Positions 56,137 to 64,000 of a DNA stretch of 64,000 nucleotides are shown here, in pieces. The stretch is from Rhodococcus ruber (lineage in GTDB: Bacteria > Actinomycetota > Actinomycetes > Mycobacteriales > Mycobacteriaceae). Position numbers and translations under genes: made by a program. The notes under the pieces were generated by a model. It worked only from the letters and a program-made list of their open reading frames with translations, was not told where the DNA came from and did no database searches. The first letter of the stretch is position 1. The number at the start of each line of letters is the position of its first letter. The DNA is taken from the NCBI RefSeq assembly GCF_027270735.1, contig NZ_JAPWIJ010000004.1:124001-188000 (forward strand). Reading direction: 5' to 3'.

Positions 56137-56616
56137 ATGCGCGTATACCTGGGTGCCGACCACGCCGGCCTCGAGTTCAAGAATCAGATCATCGAACACC
56201 TGACGGCAACCGGGCACGAGCCCGTCGACTGCGGTGCCTTCGACTACGACCCCGTCGACGACTACCCGGCCTTCTGCATCGACGCAGCACGTCGCGTCGT
56301 CGCCGACCCTGGCAGCCGCGGCCTCGTGCTCGGCGGATCCGGAAACGGCGAGCAGATCGCCGCGAACAAGGTGCCGGGCGCTCGCTGCGCACTGGCATGG
56401 AACGTCGAGACCGCAAAGCTGGCCCGCGAGCACAACGATGCTCAGCTCATCGGCATCGGTGGCCGCATGCACACGTTGCCCGAAGCTCTCGCCATCGTCG
56501 ACGCGTTCCTCGGCACTCCGTTCTCGGGCGAAGAGCGCCACCAGCGTCGCATCGACATTCTGTCCGAGTACGAGCGCAGTGGCGAGGCACCCGAGGTTCC
56601 GGGAAAGCCCGCGTAA
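56137..56616 (+). CDS. rpiB: Ribose-5-phosphate isomerase B
   Basis: 159 aa. Typical RpiB N-terminus MRVYLGADHAGLEFKNQIIE, the active-site Cys in DDYPAFCIDAA, GSGNGEQIAANKVPGARCAL and REHNDAQLIGIGGRM. It interconverts ribulose-5- and ribose-5-phosphate in the pentose-phosphate pathway. The start is forced by the N-terminal motif and the 16-bp gap to the divergent gene. The stop codon TAA abuts the GTG of nei2 with no intervening base. Corresponds to Rv2465c. Confidence 0.97.
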   Translation: MRVYLGADHAGLEFKNQIIEHLTATGHEPVDCGAFDYDPVDDYPAFCIDAARRVVADPGSRGLVLGGSGNGEQIAANKVPGARCALAWNVETAKLAREHNDAQLIGIGGRMHTLPEALAIVDAFLGTPFSGEERHQRRIDILSEYERSGEAPEVPGKPA

Positions 56617-57411
56617 GTGCCCGAAGGCCATACCCTGCACCGACTCGCTCGGCTGCATCAACGACGGTTCGGCGGGGCACCGGTCGAGGCGAGCAGTCCC
56701 CAGGGACGGTTCACCTCCGGTGCCGCGCTGATCGACGGGCTCGTGCTCGAAAGAGCGGAGGCCTGGGGCAAACATCTGCTCCACCGTTACGAGACCGATC
56801 TGATCGTGCACATTCATCTGGGCCTGTACGGAAAATTCACCGAACAGTCGGTGCCACTGAACGATCCGGTGGGTGCTGTACGTCTGCGCATGGTGGGGGA
56901 GAAGTACGGTGCCGACCTTCGCGGCCCCACGGCCTGCGAGATCTACACCGAGCAGCAAGTCGACGCCCTCCTGGCGCGTCTGGGGCCGGACCCGCTCCGC
57001 AAGGACGCCGACCCGGATGCGGCCTGGGCGCGAATCTCGAAGTCGCGCACCGCGATCGGGACAATGCTGATGGATCAGAAGGTACTGGCCGGCGTCGGAA
57101 ACGTCTATCGCGCCGAGATCCTGTTCCGGCACGAGATCAATCCGATGCGCCCGGGGAAGGACCTCGATCGAGCAGAGTGGGACGCGATCTGGTTCGACCT
57201 CGTCGAGCTGATGAAGATCGGCGTCCGACGCGGTCGGATCATCACCATCCGGCCCGAGGACGATCACGGAGACACCTACGGTGCCCGTCGACCTCGCTCG
57301 TACGTCTACCGCAGGCAAGGCCTTCCGTGCCGCGTGTGCGGCACGGAAATCCTGCACTCGACGATGCAGGCCCGAAATCTGTTCTGGTGCCCGGTCTGTC
57401 AGGCGACCTAG
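56617..57411 (+). CDS. nei2: Fpg/Nei-family DNA glycosylase (Nei2)
   Basis: 264 aa. The catalytic N-terminus PEGHTLHRLARLHQ (Pro1 and Glu2 after Met removal), the H2TH region AIGTMLMDQKVLAGVGNVYR and a C-terminal zinc finger CRVCG...CPVC are all present, so it should be an active base-excision enzyme removing oxidised pyrimidines. It follows rpiB with no gap (TAAGTG), as Rv2464c follows Rv2465c. Its stop codon overlaps that of the convergent membrane-protein gene (CTAG). Confidence 0.95.
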   Translation: MPEGHTLHRLARLHQRRFGGAPVEASSPQGRFTSGAALIDGLVLERAEAWGKHLLHRYETDLIVHIHLGLYGKFTEQSVPLNDPVGAVRLRMVGEKYGADLRGPTACEIYTEQQVDALLARLGPDPLRKDADPDAAWARISKSRTAIGTMLMDQKVLAGVGNVYRAEILFRHEINPMRPGKDLDRAEWDAIWFDLVELMKIGVRRGRIITIRPEDDHGDTYGARRPRSYVYRRQGLPCRVCGTEILHSTMQARNLFWCPVCQAT

Positions 57412-58163
57412 AAGTCGAACCCACCCATGTCCATGTCGCCCATCCCGCCGTCGCTCATCCCGCCGTCGTCCATGCCGCCGTCGTCCATGGCACCGTTTTC
57501 TTCGTTGCCACCCATGTCGTCGGTGCCTGAGTCCCCGCCGGCTGCCGTCTCGTCCGGAACTCCGGCCATGCCGGAGAACATCGCCGAGAACAGGAACATC
57601 GAACCCATTCCCCACGCGCCGGCGACCAAGGCCGGACGCCACCACGGCTCGGAGTACCAGCCCGCGGGCACCGGACGGCCTGCTACTCGGCCACCCGGGT
57701 AGTAGTTCGGGGTGCGGTCGGACGGGTCGGGTGACGCAGCGATCTCACGGCCCTCGAAGTCGACCTTGCGCTCCTCGGTGACTCGTCCTGCCTGCTGTTG
57801 GCCGTCGATGCCCTGCACCTCGGGGCCTGGATCCATGCCCATGGCCAACCGCGCGGCGCGGATGTAATAGAGCCCTTCCAGCGCCGTCTGCTTGGCCAGT
57901 CGGGCCTGTTCGGGGGTGGTGGCCTGGTCGATCTGCGACCCGGCGGCGATGTTGCGCTCGGACGCGTCGGCCAGGGCCTGCTTGGACGGTGTGTCGGTGC
58001 CGATCAGGTTGTAGACCTGACCGCCGAGGCGCTCGATCGACTGACGGGCGTCGGCCTTGGCGTCGGCCAGCGCAGTCTCGGCGGCCGCAGCCGAGTTCTT
58101 CTTGCTTCGCAGCACCAACAGGGCCACTGCGGCGATGACGAGGACGATCAGGACAATTTCCAC
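57408..58163 (-). CDS. Membrane protein with a Met/Asp/Gly-rich C-terminal tail
   Basis: 251 aa. N-terminal helix EIVLIVLVIAAVALLVL, an Ala/Asp-rich region (about 20-110, LGGQVYNLIGTDTPSKQALA, TTPEQARLAKQTALEGLYYI), a second hydrophobic segment (RPALVAGAWGMGSMFLFSAM) near 185, and a tail of near-repeats of the type DGGM (MDDGGMDDGGMSDGGMGDMD) ending GGFDF. I do not recognise a named domain with certainty. The acidic, Met-rich tail could bind metal (inference only). ATG 58163 is the longest start. It runs head-on into nei2. Confidence 0.8.
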   Translation of the reverse strand: MEIVLIVLVIAAVALLVLRSKKNSAAAAETALADAKADARQSIERLGGQVYNLIGTDTPSKQALADASERNIAAGSQIDQATTPEQARLAKQTALEGLYYIRAARLAMGMDPGPEVQGIDGQQQAGRVTEERKVDFEGREIAASPDPSDRTPNYYPGGRVAGRPVPAGWYSEPWWRPALVAGAWGMGSMFLFSAMFSGMAGVPDETAAGGDSGTDDMGGNEENGAMDDGGMDDGGMSDGGMGDMDMGGFDF

Positions 58164-58238
58164 TTCGGGCCTTCCGCCGACGGTGCATGTCCGGTTCGTT
58201 CGGACAATTCGGACTCCGTTTCAGGGTACGCGGACACT

Positions 58239-58270
58239 AAAAAGCCCCGCACTGACAGTGCGGGGCTTTT
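58239..58270 (-). terminator. Rho-independent terminator after tRNA-Gly
   Basis: Perfect 14-bp arms (AAAAGCCCCGCACT with AGTGCGGGGCTTTT) around a 3-nt loop, followed on the minus strand by T5. It lies 4 bp beyond the tRNA-Gly CCA end. Confidence 0.9.
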
Positions 58271-58273
58271 CGA

Positions 58274-58347
58274 TGGAGCCGATGACGAGAATCGAACTCG
58301 CGTAGCCTGTTTGGAAGACAGGGGCTCTACCATTGAGCTACATCGGC
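58274..58347 (-). tRNA. tRNA-Gly (TCC anticodon)
   Basis: On the minus strand, acceptor GCCGATG pairs with CATCGGC, D-arm GCTCAATGGTAGAGC, anticodon loop CTTCCAA (TCC), T-arm GCGAGTTCGATTCTCGT, with CCA encoded. A strong terminator follows. Confidence 0.97.
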
Positions 58348-58517
58348 ATGCAAACAACAGTCGTGGGATCGCCAGTTCCGTCGCCTGCGTTTCAAGACTG
58401 TACCCAAAGCCGTTGCCGGATTCCAAACCGGCATGCCGCACCGGGTTCGCCCGAACGTCATCGGTGGGGCGCCGATGAGGGGCTACTATCGGTTGCTGTT
58501 CAATGGTGTGGGTACGA

Positions 58518-58591
58518 CGGGGTGTGGCGCAGCTTGGTAGCGCATCCGCTTTGGGAGCGGAGGGTCGCAGGTTCAATTCCTGTCACCCCGA
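58518..58591 (+). tRNA. tRNA-Pro (TGG anticodon)
   Basis: Acceptor CGGGGTG pairs with CACCCCG, D-arm GCGCAGCTTGGTAGCGC, anticodon loop TTTGGGA with TGG, T-arm GCAGGTTCAATTCCTGT. CCA is not encoded after A73. It lies upstream of tig. Confidence 0.96.
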
Positions 58592-58704
58592 CAAATGAGG
58601 GCCGCAGGCACGGTTCGCCGTGTTTCGCGGCGAGCGAGGTAAGACCGCAAGCCAGCACCGTAAGCACCACCAGCAAGCAAGAATTACCAGAAGGAGCATG
58701 TCCC

Positions 58705-60084
58705 GTGAAGAGCACCGTCGAGCAGCTGAGCCCGACGCGAGTCCGTATCAACGTTGAGGTGCCCTTCGAGGAGCTCAAGCCTGATTTCGACCGCGCATAC
58801 AAGGCTTTGGCTCAGCAGATCCGCCTCCCCGGATTCCGTCCCGGTAAGGCTCCGGCCAAGTTGCTCGAAGCGCGCGTCGGCCGTGGCGCGGTGCTCGAGC
58901 AGGTCGTCAACGACGCTCTTCCCGCCCGTTACTCCGAGGCCGTGACGAACGAAAAGGTCAAGGTCATCGGCCAGCCCGAGATCGAGATCACCAAGATCGA
59001 AGACGGTACGGAGCTCACGTTCACCGCCGAGGTCGACGTTCGTCCCGAGATCGCACTGCCGGACTACTCGGCCATCAGCGTCGTCGTCGATCCGCTCGAG
59101 ATCAAAGACGAGGCCGTCGACGAGCAGCTGCAGTCGCTGCGCCAGCGTTTCGGCACCCTGACCGGCGTCGATCGCCCGGTCCAGTCCGGCGACTTCGTCT
59201 CGATCGACCTCTCGGCCACTGTCGACGGCGAGAACGTGGAAGAGGCAACCGCGAGCGGACTGTCCCACGAGGTCGGCTCCGGCCAGCTGATCGAGGGACT
59301 CGACGACGCGATCATCGGCGTCTCCGCGGACGAGTCGAAGGAGTTCACCTCGACTTTGGTCGCCGGCGAGTACGCGGGCAAGGAAGCTGTCGTCACGGTC
59401 AAGGTCGTGTCCGTCAAGGAGCGCGAGCTGCCCGAGGCCGACGACGAGTTCGCCCAGCTCGCCAGCGAGTTCGACACGTTCGACGAGCTGCTCGCCGACC
59501 TGAAGACGCGCGTCGAGCGAGTCGCGAAGGTCGAGCAGGCCGGTCAGATCCGCGACAAGGTACTCGAGACGTTGCTCGAGACGCTCGAGATTCCGGCTCC
59601 CGAGGCCGTCGTCAAGGCCGAGGTCGATTCCCAGGTGCACGAGGCCATCCACGGCCTCGATCACAACGAGGAAGCACTCGCCGAGCTGCTCGAGTCGCAG
59701 GGTTCGAGCCGCGAGGAATTCGACAAGGACGTCAAGGAAGGTGCCGAGAAGTCGGTGCGTACCCAGCTCCTTCTCGATGCGATCGCCGAGGCCGAGAACA
59801 CGCAGGTCGGGCAGGAAGAGCTCACCGAGCGGATCATCTTCCAGGCGCAGCGCTACGGCATGCCGCCCGAGCAGTTCATCCAGCAGGTGCAGCAGGCCAA
59901 CCAGCTCGGTGCGGTGTTCGCCGACGTCAAGCGCGGTAAGGCCCTTGCTTCGGTCGTCGAGCGCGTCACCGTGACCGACACCAACGGCGCGAGCGTCGAC
60001 ACGGCCGAGCTGTTCGGCAGCCCCGCCGATGCTCCCGACGAGGTCGAAGCAGCTGATTCTTCCGAGGGCGAACAAGAGAAGTAA
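58705..60084 (+). CDS. tig: Trigger factor (ribosome-associated chaperone)
   Basis: 459 aa. N-terminal ribosome-binding domain with the signature [20 protein letters not shown], a central FKBP-like peptidyl-prolyl isomerase domain (about 150-245, [20 protein letters not shown]), and a long helical C-terminal chaperone domain rich in Glu/Lys, ending acidic ([15 protein letters not shown]). It folds nascent chains and, in actinobacteria, is encoded next to clpP. GTG 58705 has AAGGAG 8 nt upstream. A ClgR-type motif begins at the base after its stop codon. Confidence 0.97.
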   Translation: MKSTVEQLSPTRVRINVEVPFEELKPDFDRAYKALAQQIRLPGFRPGKAPAKLLEARVGRGAVLEQVVNDALPARYSEAVTNEKVKVIGQPEIEITKIEDGTELTFTAEVDVRPEIALPDYSAISVVVDPLEIKDEAVDEQLQSLRQRFGTLTGVDRPVQSGDFVSIDLSATVDGENVEEATASGLSHEVGSGQLIEGLDDAIIGVSADESKEFTSTLVAGEYAGKEAVVTVKVVSVKERELPEADDEFAQLASEFDTFDELLADLKTRVERVAKVEQAGQIRDKVLETLLETLEIPAPEAVVKAEVDSQVHEAIHGLDHNEEALAELLESQGSSREEFDKDVKEGAEKSVRTQLLLDAIAEAENTQVGQEELTERIIFQAQRYGMPPEQFIQQVQQANQLGAVFADVKRGKALASVVERVTVTDTNGASVDTAELFGSPADAPDEVEAADSSEGEQEK

Positions 60085-60098
60085 CGCTGACAGCGAAC
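60085..60098 (-). promoter_or_regulatory. ClgR-type binding motif GTTCGC-N5-GCG before clpP1
   Basis: The minus strand reads GTTCGCTGTCAGCG, an exact match to the GTTCGC-N5-GCG consensus for ClgR, which activates clpP and clpC genes in actinobacteria. It starts immediately after the tig stop codon, 87 bp upstream of the clpP1 start, within the region where the tig terminator also lies. Confidence 0.7.
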
Positions 60099-60099
60099 G

Positions 60100-60134
60100 A
60101 CGGCGGTTCCGGGACTCCGGAGCCGCCGTCTTTC
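60100..60134 (+). terminator. Terminator after tig
   Basis: 13-bp arms (ACGGCGGTTCCGG and CCGGAGCCGCCGT, one T-G wobble) around a 4-nt loop, followed by CTTTCG. It separates tig from clpP1P2, so the protease genes need their own promoter, consistent with the ClgR motif. Confidence 0.7.
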
Positions 60135-60184
60135 GTTAGTGTCTGTGTCAGGAACCAACGATTTGTTATGAAAAGGCAGGTACC

Positions 60185-60817
60185 GTGACTGTTCAGAATC
60201 CGGCGGCTTCGCACGAGCAGAGTCCCGTCATGACTTCGGCCGCAGCAGGGTTGAATCTCAGCGACTCCGTGTACGAGCGTCTGCTTCAAAACCGCATCAT
60301 TTTCCTCGGTACCCAGGTCGACGACGATATCGCCAACAAGTTGTGCGCCCAGATCCTGTTGCTCTCCGCCGAGGATGCCACTCGCGACATCTCGCTGTAC
60401 ATCAACTCACCCGGTGGCTCGGTCACCGCGGGTATGGCCATCTTCGACACCATGGAATTCGCCGAGTGCGACATCGCGACGTACGGCATGGGCCTGGCCG
60501 CCTCGATGGGCCAGTTCCTGCTCTCGGCCGGTGCCAAGGGCAAGCGGTACGCCCTGCCGCACGCGCGCATCATGATGCACCAGCCCTCGGCCGGTATCGG
60601 CGGCAGTGCATCCGACATCGCCATCATGGCCGAGCAGTTCGCGCACACCAAGCGTGAGATGGCCGAGCTCATAGCTCAGCACACCGGCCAGACCGTCGAG
60701 CAGATCACCGAGGACTCCGATCGCGACCGGTGGTTCACCGCCCAGGCTGCCAAGGAATACGGGTTCGTGGATCACGTCGTCAGCCGCGCGCAGCAGGCCG
60801 GCGGAATCGGCGAGTAA
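60185..60817 (+). CDS. clpP1: ATP-dependent Clp protease proteolytic subunit 1
   Basis: 210 aa. Active-site Ser in [13 protein letters not shown], His in [13 protein letters not shown] and Asp in [12 protein letters not shown], with [13 protein letters not shown]. The N-terminal extension (about 20 residues, [20 protein letters not shown]) precedes the processing-type [10 protein letters not shown]. Forms a heteromeric barrel with ClpP2 and works with ClpX or ClpC. GTG 60185 has GGCAGG upstream. A ClgR-type site lies 87 bp upstream. Confidence 0.97.
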   Translation: MTVQNPAASHEQSPVMTSAAAGLNLSDSVYERLLQNRIIFLGTQVDDDIANKLCAQILLLSAEDATRDISLYINSPGGSVTAGMAIFDTMEFAECDIATYGMGLAASMGQFLLSAGAKGKRYALPHARIMMHQPSAGIGGSASDIAIMAEQFAHTKREMAELIAQHTGQTVEQITEDSDRDRWFTAQAAKEYGFVDHVVSRAQQAGGIGE

Positions 60818-60863
60818 ATCGGCCGTTACCGGCGACCTCGATCACTCACATCTTGGAGAAACG

Positions 60864-61505
60864 ATGACAAACCTGTTCGATCCCAACCAGTTGCCGTCCT
60901 CGCGGTACATCCTCCCGTCCTTCGTCGAGCACTCCAGCTACGGCGTCAAGGAATCGAACCCGTACAACAAGCTGTTCGAGGAGCGCATCATCTTCCTCGG
61001 CGTCCAGGTCGACGACGCGTCGGCCAACGACGTCATGGCGCAGCTGCTGGTGCTCGAGGGGCTCGACCCCGACCGCGACATCACCATGTACATCAACTCG
61101 CCCGGCGGATCGTTCACCTCGCTGATGGCGATCTACGACACCATGCAGTACGTCCGCGCGGACGTCGCCACCGTCTGCCTCGGCCAGGCGGCCTCCGCCG
61201 CTGCGGTTCTGCTCGCAGCCGGTACGCCCGGCAAGCGTGCGGCTCTGCCGAACGCACGGGTGCTGATCCACCAGCCTTCCAGCGGTGGAATCCAGGGTCA
61301 GGTCTCGGACCTCGAGATCCAGGCTGCCGAGATCGAGCGCATGCGTCGTCTCATGGAGACCACTCTCGGTCGCCACACCGGTAAGGATCCCGACGTCATC
61401 CGCAAGGACACCGATCGCGACAAGATCCTCACCGCGGAGCAGGCCAAGGACTACGGCATCATCGACACCGTGTTCGAGTACCGGAAGCTCTCCGCACAGA
61501 AGTAG
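60864..61505 (+). CDS. clpP2: ATP-dependent Clp protease proteolytic subunit 2
   Basis: 213 aa. Ser in [13 protein letters not shown], His in [14 protein letters not shown], Asp in [25 protein letters not shown]. The second subunit of the actinobacterial heteromeric ClpP1P2 protease. ATG 60864 has GGAG 8 nt upstream, 46 bp after clpP1, so the two are one operon. The 293-bp gap to clpX carries no ORF I can support, but contains a palindrome and a TAGCGT box. Confidence 0.97.
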   Translation: MTNLFDPNQLPSSRYILPSFVEHSSYGVKESNPYNKLFEERIIFLGVQVDDASANDVMAQLLVLEGLDPDRDITMYINSPGGSFTSLMAIYDTMQYVRADVATVCLGQAASAAAVLLAAGTPGKRAALPNARVLIHQPSSGGIQGQVSDLEIQAAEIERMRRLMETTLGRHTGKDPDVIRKDTDRDKILTAEQAKDYGIIDTVFEYRKLSAQK

Positions 61506-61655
61506 GACCGCGAGTACCACCGGTCGGGCCGTGAAGGCCCGGCTCGAGTTCCGGCGCCGGGCGCGAGTGAAAACTCCGCCCGGCGATCGTGATCGGCGGC
61601 CCGAATGTCGGAACAGACGAAATCGGGTGGCGAATCACCGGAAACAACCCGCCCA

Positions 61656-61668
61656 TGTTCGGCGAACA
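61656..61668. promoter_or_regulatory. Palindrome TGTTCG-G-CGAACA upstream of clpX
   Basis: A perfect 13-bp palindrome, 4 bp upstream of a TAGCGT -10-like box (61673-61678) in the clpP2-clpX gap. It shares GTTCGC with the ClgR motif on the minus strand (GTTCGCCGAAC) but lacks the GCG half at N5, and does not match the actinobacterial SOS box. Regulator unknown. Confidence 0.45.
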
Positions 61669-61798
61669 CGGGTAGCGTCGCACCCAAGAACTCGGGCGAT
61701 CGATATCGGCATCACGAAAGCCCGGGAAGTAGCCCACGACGTCTCGGCACAGTCCGACGGCGTGGGGCGTACGCGGACAAGGAAGTAGGAACCTCCGA

Positions 61799-63079
61799 AT
61801 GGCACGCATCGGTGACGGTGGCGATCTGCTGAAGTGCTCGTTCTGCGGCAAGAGCCAGAAGCAGGTCAAGAAGCTCATTGCTGGACCAGGGGTGTACATC
61901 TGCGATGAGTGCATCGACCTGTGCAACGAGATCATCGAGGAGGAGTTGGCCGAATCGAGCGAAGTGAAGCTCGACGACCTACCCAAGCCCTCCGAGATCA
62001 AGGATTTTCTCGAGAACTACGTGATCGGTCAGGACGCTGCCAAGCGCACGCTGGCCGTTGCGGTCTACAACCACTACAAGCGCATCCAGGCCGGCGACAA
62101 AGCCCGTGATGTGCGGGGCGAGTCGGTCGAACTGGCGAAGTCCAACATTCTGATGCTCGGACCGACGGGCTGCGGCAAGACGTATCTCGCGCAAACGTTG
62201 GCCAAGATGCTCAACGTGCCGTTCGCCATCGCCGACGCCACCGCGCTCACCGAGGCGGGTTACGTGGGCGAGGATGTCGAGAACATCCTGCTCAAGCTGA
62301 TTCAGGCGGCCGATTACGACGTCAAGCGCGCCGAGACCGGCATCATCTACATCGACGAGGTCGACAAGATCGCGCGTAAGAGCGAGAACCCGTCGATCAC
62401 GCGAGATGTGTCCGGTGAAGGCGTGCAGCAGGCATTGCTGAAGATTCTGGAAGGAACTCAGGCCAGCGTGCCGCCGCAGGGCGGTCGCAAGCATCCGCAT
62501 CAGGAGTTCATCCAGATCGACACCACGAACGTGCTCTTCATCGTCGCCGGTGCCTTCGCCGGTCTCGAGAAGATCGTGTCCGATCGCGTCGGCAAGCGTG
62601 GTCTGGGATTCGGCGCCGAGGTTCGCTCGAAGGCAGAGATCGACACCCAGGATCACTTCGCCGAGGTCATGCCGGAAGATCTGATCAAGTTCGGCCTGAT
62701 CCCCGAGTTCATCGGCCGACTGCCGATGATCGCGTCGGTGACGAACCTGGACAAGGAGTCGCTCGTCACGATTCTGTCCGAGCCGAAGAACGCGCTCGTC
62801 AAGCAGTACCGTCGTCTGTTCGACATGGACGGTGTGGAGCTCGAGTTCACTACCGAGGCCTTGGACGCAATTGCCGATCAGGCAATTCTCCGCGGTACCG
62901 GTGCTCGTGGTCTCCGCGCGATCATGGAAGAAGTTCTGCTGCCGGTGATGTACGACATCCCCAGCCGAGACGACGTCGAGAAGGTTGTCGTCACTGCGGA
63001 GACGGTCAACGACAACGTGCTGCCGACCATCGTGCCGCGCAAGCCGGAGCGACCGGAGCGTCGCGACAAGTCGGCCTGA
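61799..63079 (+). CDS. clpX: ClpX, ATP-dependent unfoldase of ClpXP
   Basis: 426 aa. N-terminal zinc-binding domain [12 protein letters not shown]...CDECIDLC, Walker [17 protein letters not shown], Walker [21 protein letters not shown], pore-loop GYVGEDVEN, and the sensor regions [10 protein letters not shown] and [17 protein letters not shown]. It recognises and unfolds substrates for ClpP1P2. The start ATG 61799 gives the standard [17 protein letters not shown]-terminus. Because of the 293-bp gap and a TAGCGT box it probably has a separate promoter. A perfect 22-bp hairpin terminates it. Confidence 0.97.
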   Translation: MARIGDGGDLLKCSFCGKSQKQVKKLIAGPGVYICDECIDLCNEIIEEELAESSEVKLDDLPKPSEIKDFLENYVIGQDAAKRTLAVAVYNHYKRIQAGDKARDVRGESVELAKSNILMLGPTGCGKTYLAQTLAKMLNVPFAIADATALTEAGYVGEDVENILLKLIQAADYDVKRAETGIIYIDEVDKIARKSENPSITRDVSGEGVQQALLKILEGTQASVPPQGGRKHPHQEFIQIDTTNVLFIVAGAFAGLEKIVSDRVGKRGLGFGAEVRSKAEIDTQDHFAEVMPEDLIKFGLIPEFIGRLPMIASVTNLDKESLVTILSEPKNALVKQYRRLFDMDGVELEFTTEALDAIADQAILRGTGARGLRAIMEEVLLPVMYDIPSRDDVEKVVVTAETVNDNVLPTIVPRKPERPERRDKSA

Positions 63080-63090
63080 CGTTCTGCTGA

Positions 63091-63137
63091 ACGACACGAG
63101 CCCCGATCATCGAAACGATGATCGGGGCTCGTGTCGT
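63091..63137. terminator. Perfect 22-bp hairpin after clpX
   Basis: Arms at 63091-63112 and 63116-63137 pair with no mismatch around an AAA loop, between the convergent clpX and metallo-hydrolase genes. There is no T-tract, as is common in this phylum. Confidence 0.85.
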
Positions 63138-63149
63138 CGTGGGGCCTGT

Positions 63150-63947
63150 TCAGCCGACGGTCACCACGTGCGGGTGTCGGTCGACTGTGGGGAATCGTTC
63201 CGCCACCAGTGGGTCGTGACCGGGCACGATGTGCTCGGAGCTGTCGGCGAGTTCTCGAATGCGATCGAAAGCTCCGAACATGTCCGGTAGGCAGTGCAGT
63301 ATCGCGAACGGGTTGTCGGACTCGATGTTCTCGTAGAAGTGACTGGCATCGGAGGCCAGGACGACGTTGCCGCGCGCGGTGCGTAGCCGAACTACTTGCA
63401 TTCCCGCGGTGTGGCCGCCGACGGAGTGCACCGACAGGCCGGGGAGTAGTTCTCGATCGCCGTCGACGAGGTCGAGTCGCGAGCTCGCAGCCACGTGATC
63501 GATATCCGGTCGGGAATGCAACCACTGTTCCTGGGCGATGCGTCCAGCCCACGGACCGTTCCAGTACTCGAGTTCGCGTTGCTGCAGGACGTAACGGGCT
63601 CGCGGCATGTCTGCCACGACTCCAGTGTGGTCGTAATGCAGGTGGGTCAACACACACAGATCGATGTCCCCGGGCTCGATGCCCAGGCGACCGATGATCT
63701 CGAGCGGGGAGCCGAAGTAGTCGAGCCCTGGTATTCCACTGGCCGTGGACGGTGCGAGCCCGGCGTCGATCACGACGGTATCGGTCTGAGAGAGGGCGAG
63801 CCACACGTAGTACGCGGTGGGGTGTGGCTCGCCGCCACGGTTGTCCGGGTAGTGGAAGTGGGTGCTGCGCAGAGACGTTCGAGCACCGTACTGCACAGCG
63901 AACACTCGCCACAGGCCTGCGGAGTCCGGCCGGAGTGCGTCGGTCAT
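63150..63947 (-). CDS. Metallo-beta-lactamase-fold hydrolase, AHL-lactonase-like
   Basis: 265 aa. Zinc-binding signature VLTHLHYDHTG (HxHxDH), further ligands in SVGGHTAG, LASDASHFYEN and IVPGHDP complete the dinuclear site. The N-terminal tyrosine-rich strand and the YYVWLALSQTDTVVIDAGLA segment resemble the N-acyl-homoserine-lactonase family, but many lactonase-like proteins hydrolyse other lactones or esters. ATG 63947 is the likely start. No quorum-sensing genes are near. Confidence 0.87.
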   Translation of the reverse strand: MTDALRPDSAGLWRVFAVQYGARTSLRSTHFHYPDNRGGEPHPTAYYVWLALSQTDTVVIDAGLAPSTASGIPGLDYFGSPLEIIGRLGIEPGDIDLCVLTHLHYDHTGVVADMPRARYVLQQRELEYWNGPWAGRIAQEQWLHSRPDIDHVAASSRLDLVDGDRELLPGLSVHSVGGHTAGMQVVRLRTARGNVVLASDASHFYENIESDNPFAILHCLPDMFGAFDRIRELADSSEHIVPGHDPLVAERFPTVDRHPHVVTVG

Positions 63948-63950
63948 CGG

Positions 63951-64000
63951 TCAGCTCGAGCTGGCGACGGATGTGTCGTCGGTTCGAGCTGATCGAGACA
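63951..64000 (-). CDS. C-terminal codons of a further gene (partial, right edge)
   Basis: A frame ending with TGA at 63951-63953 is open to the window edge and reads SRSARTDDTSVASSS at its C-terminus. With only 15 residues the product cannot be identified, and it may be noncoding. Its stop lies 3 bp before the metallo-hydrolase ATG, as in a tight operon. Confidence 0.3.
   Translation of the reverse strand, partial: SRSARTDDTSVASSS

Noticed and set aside
58698..58707. ATG at 58698 as the trigger factor start
   Set aside because: It is out of frame with tig; GTG 58705 is in frame and gives the standard N-terminus.

Overview
The window is a gene-dense, high-GC bacterial chromosome segment from a mycolic-acid actinomycete, most likely Rhodococcus or a close relative (Mycobacteriales). 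The evidence is: a mycolate-reductase (CmrA-type) gene beside oligoribonuclease and a HerA/DUF853 ATPase; a very large NAD-dependent glutamate dehydrogenase; a mycothiol-linked DsbA-like protein; group-2 truncated haemoglobin; and tig-clpP1-clpP2-clpX. From 37.7 to 63.1 kb, gene order and strand follow the Mycobacterium tuberculosis block Rv2478c-Rv2457c as I remember it. The exceptions are a few insertions, such as an mscS gene and an extra thioesterase. I see no insertion sequence, prophage, integrase, CRISPR array, rRNA or secretion system. This is core chromosome with a more variable left part.

Layout. 0-10 kb: a partial old-yellow-enzyme gene, a divergent TetR regulator and a DHA2 efflux pump, tied together by a 17-bp sequence present in both promoter regions. 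Then come single genes: SDR, STAS protein, aldo/keto reductase, an unknown membrane protein, a lone polyprenyl-phosphate sugar-1-P transferase, a GAF protein and an alpha/beta hydrolase. 10-14.4 kb: one 1392-aa gene fusing assimilatory nitrate reductase to a CysJ-type NADPH-flavoprotein. 14.5-17 kb: two peptidoglycan enzymes (L,D-transpeptidase and M23 peptidase) and tRNA-His. 17-20.3 kb: orn, a DUF853 ATPase and cmrA. 20.3-25.2 kb: padR-fadH facing a UMF1/Atg22-like MFS gene, then a hydrolase. 25.2-28.6 kb: a FabR/DesT-like repressor facing an acyl desaturase and its iron-sulfur flavoprotein reductase. 28.7-37.5 kb: methyltransferase plus carboxyethylornithine-synthase-like gene, tRNA-Arg, orphan XdhC, CopD-CtaG fusion, MarR facing an ABC exporter, and a YigZ-family gene.

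37.7-46.6 kb: ssb, ettA, thioesterase, NAD-GDH, thioesterase and a conserved unknown, all rightward. 46.6-52 kb: alpha-glucosidase, cupin, glbO, mscS, an HNH protein, a small membrane protein and a DUF5130 protein. 52-58 kb: pepN, a mycothiol-dependent reductase, DUF429, rpiB, nei2 and a Met/Asp/Gly-tailed membrane protein. 58-63 kb: tRNA-Gly, tRNA-Pro and the protein quality-control cluster tig, clpP1, clpP2, clpX. The right edge holds an AHL-lactonase-like metallo-beta-lactamase-fold gene and the last codons of a further gene.

The most useful regulatory readings are these: the shared TetR operator (938 and 1598); a FabR/DesT-like operator before the desaturase; a GTTCGC-N5-GCG ClgR-type site before clpP1; a GGAAT/GTT SigH/SigR-type promoter before the mycothiol reductase; and many genes whose start codon lies 6-8 nt after a TANNNT box, suggesting leaderless mRNAs. 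In the extreme case, rpiB and the DUF429 gene diverge with 16 bp between their start codons. All regulatory assignments are inferred from sequence by eye. I found no clearly new multi-gene system.
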